Source: Nostoc sp. UCD121
GTDB taxonomy: Bacteria; Cyanobacteriota; Cyanobacteriia; Cyanobacteriales; Nostocaceae
NCBI RefSeq assembly: GCF_014222285.1
Contig: NZ_JACKZS010000024.1
Span: 1-58,261, forward strand
Direction: 5' to 3'
Length of the DNA: 58,261 nucleotides
The position numbers were made by a program, and so were the translations under genes. Position 1 is the first letter of the stretch. Each line of letters opens with the position of its first letter. The notes below the pieces were generated by a model. It saw only the letters and a program-made list of their open reading frames with translations. It was not told where the DNA came from and made no database searches. Below are positions 51,362 through 58,261 of this stretch, in pieces.

Positions 51362-51739
51362 GTGAGTTCTATAGAGCAAAAACATACCTATATCTTAATA
51401 CAAGATAAAGATATTGAGCTGTCTGGTAATCCCATTCAAACTGAAAAATTTTCTATTCAAAATACCCTACGAGATGGAGGGAAAATCCGCTTCAAAATTC
51501 GTTATTCTGCCGAACTACAGGGTTTTTGCCTGCTGGAAGTTTTTCTGATCAGAGCGCAGAACAGAACACAAACTGCTAGCATGATTATTCCCAACGGTGG
51601 CTCGACAGCTACTGTTCAAGAACAAGAACAAGAATTTAGTATTTGGGAGCCAGGAGATTATTACTTCTTTTTCAAAATGTCTTCCAATAATGGATATTTT
51701 TTTATTGAGGATTATCAACTTTATTGGTCAGCTAGTTAA
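51362..51739 (+). CDS. Hypothetical protein, beta-rich
   Basis: A 125-residue protein predicted rich in beta strands (HTYILIQDKDIELSG, IRFKIRYSAELQGFCLLEVF, GDYYFFFKMSSNNGYFFI) with no signal peptide and no motif known to me. The start is GTG 51362, supported by AAGGAG at the proper distance. It stands alone, but its upstream region shares a 60-bp block with that of the TNT-like gene, so the two may be co-regulated. A beta-sandwich, lectin-like or capsid-adhesin fold is possible but unproven. Confidence 0.65.
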   Translation: MSSIEQKHTYILIQDKDIELSGNPIQTEKFSIQNTLRDGGKIRFKIRYSAELQGFCLLEVFLIRAQNRTQTASMIIPNGGSTATVQEQEQEFSIWEPGDYYFFFKMSSNNGYFFIEDYQLYWSAS

Positions 51740-51909
51740 TTAGTTTAAAATCTTTTCCAGCCGCCATCATTTAAAAATGTAGATAGTTCTTGGTGTTGCT
51801 AATTCAAGATCCAAAAAGCTCATGCTCTAGATAAATTTGAGCAAAGGAAAACTCAGCCCATAATTTAGGTGAGCATCTAAGCGTGAGATAAAATGTACCT
51901 GATAGTTTT

Positions 51910-53370
51910 TCAAGCACGTTTTTGCAATGATTTATATTCAAATTCAGCAACACCTAGTTGTTTTTTAAAGTACGCGCGGTAGAGTTGGCAACGCGGTAGG
52001 ATGCGATCGCCTTCATAAGTGATTAATCCCAAGCTTTCGAGTTTATGAGCATCAATGGGATTCAAAGAAGCGCTTTGCTTTGAGCTAACAACTTCAATAT
52101 ATGCTTTTACCAAACTAGAATTTTCTTGCAGAATTGCCCAGTGTCGCCATAAATGATAACGGTAGATACCGCCGTTAGCGATCGCCTCATGTATTACTTC
52201 CTCTAAGGTGATTCCTTGACAGCATATATAATACAGAGCAATCCGAATTAGCGCTGGATGTCCCCCCACCAGAGACATCAGTTGCATAACCTCGTGCTGA
52301 GAAGTCCAGTCTAGACCATGCCGTTGGGCCAAATACTCTACTTGATGCTTAGTAAATTCTGGCAGACGGATCGGTAGTCCAACATTAAATGGGGAACGGT
52401 TGATATCCAGAGAGACGTAAACTTCAGTGGAATAAACCACCAGTAGCCTAAGTTTCTGCAAGTTAGCATCTTGTCGCGCTTCTTCATACCAAGAGCGTAA
52501 CAAACCAAAGAACTCCTGAGCAATTTGAGGATATTCAAAAAAGTGGTCAACCTCATTTAACACTAAAACCACTGGACTTTTACTCTGCTTCAGTAAGTAG
52601 GATTGTAAGTATAAACTGCAACTTAACTTACAGCCTATTTCCTCATCCCAGTTTTCATCTATCTTGGGGTCTATGCCTAATTCTGTTGCAATTTGCCAGC
52701 AAAAAGAACGCAAAAACTTGTTTAAGTCTGTCAGACAGGTTGCATCCATTTGCTTGCAATTCAGGTTCACAGAGCGATAACCTTGCATCTGGGCAAAAGC
52801 CAATAGCCGCAACACAAGAGAAGTTTTTCCCATCTCTCTTGGCGCTCGAATTCGGATCACACAGCCTGGTTGAATTATCTCCCGATAAACTAGTTCTTCA
52901 ATGGGAGGACGTTCAACATAGAAGGGGGAATCTAGAGCTACGGGGCCATCTGGGTATGACCAAAGATTTTCGAGGTGGTTATGGTTCTTGGTAACAAATG
53001 ATTCTAAGGACAATGGCGGAGATAATTTCTTTTCTCCTGTATCTAAACTCGACAATTGACTTGGAGATACTTCAGTATTATTCGGTTCACTCAGAATTGT
53101 GTAGTCTTCCCTGTGTAATTCTAGGTTAAAGGCGGTAAAGCACAATTTTAAGGTTTTTTGATCCACGCCTGTATTCAACGACCATAATCGGTTCAGAGTT
53201 TTGGTTGAAACATTCATGCGATCGCCTAAATCTTCTAGAGTGAAGTGATTGCCATTGTTTTGAACCTTTTCCATAGTCAGAATCGCCGCTTGTAAACGCT
53301 TTAGCCCAGCGATCGTTAAGACAATTCCTCGCTTTCGCGTACTTTTAGAATGCTTCATATCGCTAATCAT
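51910..53370 (-). CDS. HTH + AAA-like (STAND-type) ATPase
   Basis: A 486-residue protein. Residues about 15-90 form an HTH-like module (GIVLTIAGLKRLQAAILTME ... LEDLGDRMNVSTKTLNRLWS). After a linker, the ATPase domain has the P loop APREMGKTS (176-184) and Walker B VVLVLNEVDHFF (267-278), then a winged-helix-like region. It resembles the AAA-like domain proteins common in filamentous cyanobacteria, often beside CHAT or WD40 effectors, which is consistent with an NTPase switch. The C-terminal sensor (TPR/WD) domain typical of many STAND proteins is absent here. The start could also be ATG 53358. Confidence 0.8.
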   Translation of the reverse strand: MISDMKHSKSTRKRGIVLTIAGLKRLQAAILTMEKVQNNGNHFTLEDLGDRMNVSTKTLNRLWSLNTGVDQKTLKLCFTAFNLELHREDYTILSEPNNTEVSPSQLSSLDTGEKKLSPPLSLESFVTKNHNHLENLWSYPDGPVALDSPFYVERPPIEELVYREIIQPGCVIRIRAPREMGKTSLVLRLLAFAQMQGYRSVNLNCKQMDATCLTDLNKFLRSFCWQIATELGIDPKIDENWDEEIGCKLSCSLYLQSYLLKQSKSPVVLVLNEVDHFFEYPQIAQEFFGLLRSWYEEARQDANLQKLRLLVVYSTEVYVSLDINRSPFNVGLPIRLPEFTKHQVEYLAQRHGLDWTSQHEVMQLMSLVGGHPALIRIALYYICCQGITLEEVIHEAIANGGIYRYHLWRHWAILQENSSLVKAYIEVVSSKQSASLNPIDAHKLESLGLITYEGDRILPRCQLYRAYFKKQLGVAEFEYKSLQKRA

Positions 53371-53898
53371 CTATCTGCTTTTTATTAACTGTCTCTTCAT
53401 TGTTCCATGTTTTTAACCAGTTATCATACAGTTATTCAGATGTTACTAGACTACTAAATTTTAGTAATAAAATATACATATTCGCTTGATAGCAGCTAGC
53501 TGATGAGGTATAAATAAACATAACTATATTGTATTGATTGTTATATTTACTGCCCTATGCAAAGCTGTTGACGCTTCTGCATCAAATGTCTTTTACTGCT
53601 TACAAATAACAAGCCTTAATAGTTTTCTTTATTTATGCCAGCTTCCGAGGATATTGCTTAAATTATTTCTTATCTTGTATTAATCTGAATATTGCAGTAG
53701 GGGCGTACAGCTAACTGTACGCCCCTACTAAAGTAGTATATTTTATGCAACTGAGGAAAACTACAATCTATGATCAGCAAAGGTAAGCGCGTTACCCAAG
53801 TATCAGAATTCAGTGGTTAGACACCAGCGCCCCTATTATTACTATTTTATTGGCGAAAAGTTATTAGTACTTGCTGCCAATATGAGATTGTAACGCAT
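53371..53898. other. Intergenic region with one strong palindrome
   Basis: This 528-bp AT-rich region contains a perfect 14-bp stem (53697-53710 with 53715-53728, GTAGGGGCGTACAG / CTGTACGCCCCTAC) around CTAA, a small hairpin repeat type seen in many Nostoc genomes. Otherwise I see no gene. Both flanking genes are on the minus strand, so it lies downstream of the 133-aa gene's promoter and upstream of the AAA-like gene. Confidence 0.6.
53697..53728. repeat. Perfect 14-bp palindromic hairpin
   Basis: The arms GTAGGGGCGTACAG and CTGTACGCCCCTAC surround a 4-base loop. Its GC-rich stem in an AT-rich gap resembles the small palindromic repeats of cyanobacterial genomes. It is not followed by a clear T-tract, so I do not call it a terminator. 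Confidence 0.8.
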
Positions 53899-54300
53899 TT
53901 AGCGTCCAACTTTGTTTGAGACATCTCTGGCTGCCTCTGCCGCACTGTCGCCTACATCACTAGCAGTTTCTTTAGCGCCCTTTACGTATCCACCTCCAAA
54001 CTCTTTAAAGGCTTCTCCTGACTGTTGCCCAATCTTCTGAAGTCTTTCACCAGGAGAATCTTCGGTTTCACGAGCATCCTTAAACCACTGCCCTACTGTT
54101 TTCGGTCTTTCAGCATCATTTTGCTCTACCTGTTGGCGGACTCTCTCCTTTAAGCCCTTATCATTCTGTCCCTGCCCATAGTTAACATTCGTCGTCAGCA
54201 CTAGAAAACCAACTACGACAACAGCCAAAAAAGATTTTACCTGAAGTCCTTTAAGTAGGGAACTGATGTTAGCAATCGTCCTAGAAATCAAATTTATCAT
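53899..54300 (-). CDS. Secreted or membrane-anchored small protein with amphipathic repeats
   Basis: A 133-residue protein. A hydrophobic segment (about 22-38, SFLAVVVVGFLVLTTNV) acts as a signal or anchor. The rest is polar, with helical repeats such as SGEAFKEFGGGYVKGAKETA and SDVGDSAAEAARDVSNKVGR, similar in pattern to LEA- or apolipoprotein-like amphipathic helices. I cannot name a family. It is monocistronic. Confidence 0.65.
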   Translation of the reverse strand: MINLISRTIANISSLLKGLQVKSFLAVVVVGFLVLTTNVNYGQGQNDKGLKERVRQQVEQNDAERPKTVGQWFKDARETEDSPGERLQKIGQQSGEAFKEFGGGYVKGAKETASDVGDSAAEAARDVSNKVGR

Positions 54301-54648
54301 TCCAATTAGCTTTTTTTTGACTACAAATAAACATTAACTATAGAAAGGTAATTATCCTTCTAGCAAAAGGCATATTTTAGTTATAAAAAAGAAATATATT
54401 TTAAATCTTTGGGAAGAGGTGATTTGTTAGACGCTAATTGGTCATTGCGAACGTAACGTAGTGAAAAAAAGCAATCGCAAAGTACAGATGTTGCAATTGC
54501 TTAATTTTACAACTCTTAGAAAAGCTAGCGCGTTAAGCAAAGCTATGCCGTTGACTTTACGCTTCATTCGCAATTGACTTGTAACGATTTTGGTAAATTT
54601 ACTTGCATTGGGATGCTCCCATTTTTCAATCTACTAAAGAAAATCATT
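54301..54648. other. Intergenic region with an interspersed TTGCGA/TCGCAA repeat
   Basis: This 348-bp region is divergent between the 133-aa and Coq4-like genes. 54440-54480 holds GGTCATTGCGAACGTAACGT and GAAAAAAAGCAATCGC, a dispersed repeat with TTGCGA and TCGCAA ends. No gene recognised. Confidence 0.5.
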
Positions 54649-55248
54649 ATGTTCAAAAAGCTACAACAACTACAAGCGATTATGGCTTATAAAAACTCAG
54701 AAAATTTGGGTGATATTGCTATTCTTAAATCTGAATTCTTCGGTGCTAAAGTTTCTCCAACAGTCGCCTCTAAACTGCAACCAGTAGCGGGATATTATCC
54801 CGTAATTGATTTGAATCAATTAAACCAATACCCTCAAGGCTCCTTTGGGCGAAAATATGCCAATCACATGCAAGCAAATCAACTTAAACCATTAACCATC
54901 AGCCCAGAACTAGAAGACATTGCCAAACGTAATCTATTTGCTCTGCGATATTTAGTCACCCACGATATTTTTCATGTATTGCTTGATTTTGATACCACCT
55001 ACGCGGGAGAAATTGGTGTACTTGCTTTTGCTGCTACACAGAACTACAGTAAATCACTCCAAATCGGTTTATGGTTAGCTAAATTGCTCTATCCCATCTT
55101 GGCTCCCCGACAAATCAAAGGAATTTTCGCTAACTTGGCAAAAGGGCGAGAACTAGGCAAGAAAGCTGATTTTTTGTTGGGCTACCGTTTTGAAGAGCAT
55201 TGGGAAGAACCAATTGAGGATGTGAGAAAACGGTTGGGATTACTATAA
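54649..55248 (+). CDS. Coq4 family protein
   Basis: A 199-residue protein with the complete Coq4 metal motif HDxxHx11E: H105, D106, H109 and E121 in THDIFHVLLDFDTTYAGEIG. COQ4 works in ubiquinone biosynthesis in eukaryotes, and recent work suggests a C1 decarboxylation-hydroxylation role, but cyanobacteria make plastoquinone, so the substrate here is unclear. Other blocks are PVIDLNQLNQYPQGSFGRKY and GYRFEEHWEEPIEDVRKRLG. ATG 54649 is used; the frame extends to 54574, but the extra part (with ATG 54613) has no family similarity. Confidence 0.85.
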   Translation: MFKKLQQLQAIMAYKNSENLGDIAILKSEFFGAKVSPTVASKLQPVAGYYPVIDLNQLNQYPQGSFGRKYANHMQANQLKPLTISPELEDIAKRNLFALRYLVTHDIFHVLLDFDTTYAGEIGVLAFAATQNYSKSLQIGLWLAKLLYPILAPRQIKGIFANLAKGRELGKKADFLLGYRFEEHWEEPIEDVRKRLGLL

Positions 55249-55653
55249 ATTTCCACAATTAATCTTAAAAAAGGATTTTTATGCTCAATAACAGCTTTTT
55301 TAGGAGTCGTGCTTTCTTTTTGTAAATCATGCTTGATATTCCTTCGGCTGGCAAATGTAGCACTAAATACATTTTTAATGCTACATTTGGTTTTTAATAC
55401 AGATATAAATTAAAAAAACATATATCCTTAGTTATATAAATTATCTATCTTAAGATATATATCCTTAATGGATATTTTCTAAATAGCTACTAATAACAAT
55501 CAATAGTCACACGACTTTTAGGCTAAAGACAAAGTTTTGTCTGACTTAGTGGATTTATACCGTAATCCCTAGATATTTGAAGGGCTTGCAGACGGCAAAT
55601 TAATCCACATTTTTTCCTCAACACAAGAACTGCTTCAGGTGGAAAGCCCAAGG
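55249..55653. other. Intergenic region before the metalloprotease
   Basis: This 405-bp AT-rich stretch contains a terminator-like hairpin (next entry) and a possible 14-codon open frame from ATG 55281 (MLNNSFFRSRAFFL) preceded by AAAAAGGA, which is probably chance. A minus-strand open frame at 55523-55798 overlaps the protease gene and is a shadow. Confidence 0.5.
55352..55396 (+). terminator. Rho-independent terminator after the Coq4-like gene
   Basis: Arms CAAATGTAGCA (55352-55362) and TGCTACATTTG (55379-55389) pair perfectly over 11 bp and are followed by GTTTTTAA. It lies 100 bp after the Coq4-like stop. Confidence 0.7.
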
Positions 55654-58261
55654 ATGAAATACTGGATAAGGAAATTAGCAATCTGTATAGTATTACTGTA
55701 TAACTTGTTTTTATCAAGTGATTATGCAGGAGCAAATCAACTTTCAAATATTGATGCACAGCAAGTAAATACGCTCCCAGTAGTTGAAAACTTAGCAAGT
55801 AATGACAACGATCTTGCTAAGAGTATAAAGGAAAATTTTTGCCAATTTAATGAGGTCGCCAAAGGGATAAATAAAGTAGAAGGACTCTTCACACTTTATT
55901 GCACTGAGAATTCGGGAAAAATTTACTTAGAAATTAAACCAGAACAGTTAAATAAAAACTACCTAGCTATAGTGACATTAGAGTCGGGCGTTGGGGAAAG
56001 TGGAATTTATAGTGGATTACCTCTTTCTGATTTTATCTTTTACTTCCAACGAGTAAACAATAGATTGCACTTTGTGGTGCGGAATGTGAAATTTCATGCA
56101 GAAAGTAGACCAGAACAGCGATCGCTTGCTCGTTCATTTAGCGACTCTGTTCTTTATTCACTCGAAATAGCCAATATCGATCCACAGAATGAAAATATTC
56201 TGATCAACCTGAATGAACTGCTAATGCAGGATTTACCTGGATTAACTACCATTTTGAAATACTCTTTGCAGGCTGATTACCACTTGGATGCACACAAGTC
56301 ATATTTTGGTGACGTTAATAGCTTCTCAAAAAATATAGAGATTGATTCTATTTACGGTTTTTCATCATTAGAAGGAGCAAATTTAGTTACCGTACCTGAT
56401 AGTAGGGCACTCACTCTTAAGGTACACTACAGTTTTTCTCAACTTAGAGAAAATAATGATTATATTCCCCGGCTTGCTGATGATAGAGTGGGATATTTTA
56501 TTACTGCTTTTCAAGATTTATCTAATAAGAATCCTCATGAATCATTTGTACGTTACATCAATCGTTGGCATTTAGAGCCATCCGATCCGAATGCTCCCTT
56601 ATCTCCGCCTAAAAAGCCAATTGTGTATTGGATTGAAAATGCTGTGCCACTAGAGTACCGCGATGCGATTCGTGAAGGCGTTTTGATGTGGAACAAAGCA
56701 TTTGAAAAAGCCGGATTTCAAAATGCTATTGAAGTACAGCAAATGCCAGATGATGCTGATTGGCAACCCGCAGATGTACATTACAATACTATTCGCTGGT
56801 TCAACTCTTTAGATGCAGCTTTTGCTAGAGGACCAATGCGCGTCAACCCATTCACTGGGGAAATATTGGATGCAGACATTATGGTAGATGCCAATATGGT
56901 GCTATCAATTCAGCAAGAATATCACGCATTGATGGAAGTAAATCCATCTTTAGTGGGCAAAAATCCATGTCAAGCCCTTTGGGGAAGCCAAAAGCCAGGA
57001 GTTAATAATTCTCTTCTACCGGACTCTGAGTTCTGCTATGGTATGGAGTCTTCAAATCAAGCCGCGATGGGAGCGCTGGCTTTGTCAATTTTGCCAAATA
57101 CTACAGCCAGTAGTGAAACAATGAAGGAGTATGTGCACCAATATTTGCGTTCTCTCATTGCTCACGAAGTCGGGCATACTCTCGGTTTGCGTCACAACTT
57201 TCATGGCAGTACGATGTTAACGCCTGAAGAATTAAATAATACTGAAATCACTCACACTAAAGGCTTAGTGGGTTCGGTGATGGACTATCTACCGGTGAAT
57301 ATAGCACCACAGGGATTACAGCAAGGTGACTACTTTCCAGGGGTTGTTGGGCCTTATGACGAATGGGCTATTGAGTATGGTTATAAAACAAGCCCATCAG
57401 CAGCGCTTGAGGGGATAATTCCAGAATCAGAAAAAAGTTTTTTAGAGCAGATTGCACTAGCGTCGCCTCAACCAGAATTGTCTTACGCAACTGATGAGGA
57501 TATCTGGGACATTAATCCTTTGGCGAATGTCTGGGATATGAGTAGTGATGTGCTACTTTATTCGCAGTGGCAAATGGATAATGCCCGCGTTATGTGGCAG
57601 CGCCTTGATAAGGGTTATCTATCAAAAGGAGAAAGCTATAGTAATCTGCGCGTCTCATTCAATAGAGTACTTAAATATTATTTTCGGAACGCCACCTTGC
57701 TTTCCAAATATATTGGTGGACAATCGTTTCTGCGTCTCTATACTAGTGATAATGCTTCTTGGACATTTGTACCTGTTTCACTTTTAAAACAACGTCAGGT
57801 GTTGACAAAATTGCAAGAATATGTTTTTTCTGATAATGCTTTCAGTTTTTCACCACAATTGCTCAATAAACTAGCACCATCACGCTGGGAACATTGGGGT
57901 AGTTTAGTACCTAACAACCGCCTTGATTATCCAATTCGCGAAAATATTTTGAAGTTTCAAAGTACGGTGCTGCGATCGCTATTAGGCAGCGATCGCCTCA
58001 ATCGTTTACAAGATATAGAATTAAAAACTCTGCCTGGGGAAGCGCTTTCTATCCCGGAACTGTTCGATACCCTGCAAACAGGCATCTGGGCAGAAGTTTT
58101 AACCCCAGGAGAACCAAAACCAATTTCTAGCATCCGTCGTTCATTGCAACGGGAATATCTGAATATTTTGCTAGAGATGATGTTGGGTACCACCGATACA
58201 CCTGAAGATGGCCGGACATTGGCTTGGTATGAATTGCGCCAACTGCAAAAAGCCATTGATG
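55654..58261 (+). CDS. Secreted zinc-dependent metalloprotease (DUF5117/DUF4953-type), 3' end outside window
   Basis: The + strand frame is open from ATG 55654 to the window edge, 869 codons, with no stop. A signal peptide (MKYWIRKLAICIVLLYNLFL, ending near AGA) begins the protein. The zinc motif HEVGHTLGLRH is at 504-514, giving H504, E505, H508 and H514, and a downstream SVMDY resembles the metzincin Met-turn. The N-terminal domain (about 60-400) matches DUF5117-type proteases in pattern, and the region after the catalytic domain continues to the edge. It degrades protein or peptidoglycan-linked substrate outside the cytoplasm. The 3' end is missing. Confidence 0.85.
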   Translation, partial: MKYWIRKLAICIVLLYNLFLSSDYAGANQLSNIDAQQVNTLPVVENLASNDNDLAKSIKENFCQFNEVAKGINKVEGLFTLYCTENSGKIYLEIKPEQLNKNYLAIVTLESGVGESGIYSGLPLSDFIFYFQRVNNRLHFVVRNVKFHAESRPEQRSLARSFSDSVLYSLEIANIDPQNENILINLNELLMQDLPGLTTILKYSLQADYHLDAHKSYFGDVNSFSKNIEIDSIYGFSSLEGANLVTVPDSRALTLKVHYSFSQLRENNDYIPRLADDRVGYFITAFQDLSNKNPHESFVRYINRWHLEPSDPNAPLSPPKKPIVYWIENAVPLEYRDAIREGVLMWNKAFEKAGFQNAIEVQQMPDDADWQPADVHYNTIRWFNSLDAAFARGPMRVNPFTGEILDADIMVDANMVLSIQQEYHALMEVNPSLVGKNPCQALWGSQKPGVNNSLLPDSEFCYGMESSNQAAMGALALSILPNTTASSETMKEYVHQYLRSLIAHEVGHTLGLRHNFHGSTMLTPEELNNTEITHTKGLVGSVMDYLPVNIAPQGLQQGDYFPGVVGPYDEWAIEYGYKTSPSAALEGIIPESEKSFLEQIALASPQPELSYATDEDIWDINPLANVWDMSSDVLLYSQWQMDNARVMWQRLDKGYLSKGESYSNLRVSFNRVLKYYFRNATLLSKYIGGQSFLRLYTSDNASWTFVPVSLLKQRQVLTKLQEYVFSDNAFSFSPQLLNKLAPSRWEHWGSLVPNNRLDYPIRENILKFQSTVLRSLLGSDRLNRLQDIELKTLPGEALSIPELFDTLQTGIWAEVLTPGEPKPISSIRRSLQREYLNILLEMMLGTTDTPEDGRTLAWYELRQLQKAID

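Noticed and set aside
53697..53728. Terminator call for the 14-bp palindrome
   Set aside because: No T-tract follows; it matches the pattern of small palindromic repeats better.
55523..55798. Minus-strand open frame before the metalloprotease
   Set aside because: It overlaps the signal-peptide region of the real + strand gene and shows no protein features.
1..58261. tRNA, rRNA, riboswitch or prophage genes
   Set aside because: No cloverleaf, conserved rRNA segment, known riboswitch core, integrase or transposase reading frame was recognised by eye; a covariance-model search would be needed to be certain.

Overview
The window looks like chromosome from a filamentous, heterocyst-forming cyanobacterium of the Nostoc group. 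The reasons are the many GCGATCGC (HIP1) octamers, the 7-bp short tandem repeats and other small dispersed repeats, cyanobacterial families (DUF3386, DUF5331, hormogonium-polysaccharide-type glycosyltransferases), and a 693-residue dynamin that by memory is almost residue-for-residue the structurally characterised Nostoc punctiforme BDLP. I see no rRNA, tRNA, CRISPR array, transposase or prophage genes. The first gene is cut at its 5' end and the last at its 3' end.

Layout. 1-6.8 kb (+): the tail of an unidentified gene, then an O-antigen-ligase-like membrane protein and four glycosyltransferases, an exopolysaccharide set resembling hps genes for hormogonium motility polysaccharide. 6.8-9.8 kb: a convergent membrane protein, a 1-Cys peroxiredoxin with a palindrome in its promoter, and a stand-alone class-II aminoacyl-tRNA-synthetase-like (HisRS-like) protein. 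9.8-19.0 kb (-): a metal-efflux region comprising a double DUF305 lipoprotein, periplasmic adaptor, HME-type RND pump, YtkA/FixH-like lipoprotein, OmpR-type regulator (RppA/CopR type), a secreted SH3 protein and a sensor kinase. An identical 21-bp box with TTTCAT direct repeats precedes both the DUF305 and the adaptor genes. 19.0-24.1 kb (-): a small coiled-coil membrane protein, BDLP, and a second dynamin-like GTPase ending in a DnaJ domain. 24.3-29.0 kb: a small gene with a repeat insertion and doubtful start, an 8 x 21-bp minisatellite, and a 1238-aa CHAT-protease/NTPase/TPR protein. 29.1-30.6 kb: DUF433, RHH/PIN and DUF433 toxin-antitoxin-type genes embedded in about four copies of a 112-bp leader repeat. 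30.6-36.2 kb: cysteine synthase, a [2Fe-2S] protein, DUF5331, YgfZ and a MocR-type regulator with an operator-like inverted repeat. 36.3-45.4 kb (-): hydantoinase/oxoprolinase B and A subunits flanking a GNAT gene without a normal start codon, then a cytoplasmic HTH + periplasmic-binding-fold protein and an amino-acid-permease/histidine-kinase fusion. 45.6-58.3 kb: a Tat-exported GMC oxidoreductase, thymidylate kinase, a secreted TNT-like NADase candidate with a tightly linked small partner gene, DUF3386, a GAF-LuxR regulator, an HTH/AAA-like ATPase, a Coq4-like protein and the start of a large secreted zinc metalloprotease.

Two themes stand out. First, small repeats have repeatedly become part of coding sequence: they are seen or inferred inside HyuB, a DUF433 protein and a small hypothetical protein, and they supply the C-termini of thymidylate kinase, one glycosyltransferase and a DUF433 protein. 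Two 129-bp MITE-like elements with terminal inverted repeats share this behaviour. Second, several genes suit sensing or conflict roles: CHAT-NTPase-TPR, the tandem dynamins, the TNT-like pair, the permease-kinase fusion and the HTH-binding-protein fusion. Family assignments come from motif recognition without database searches.
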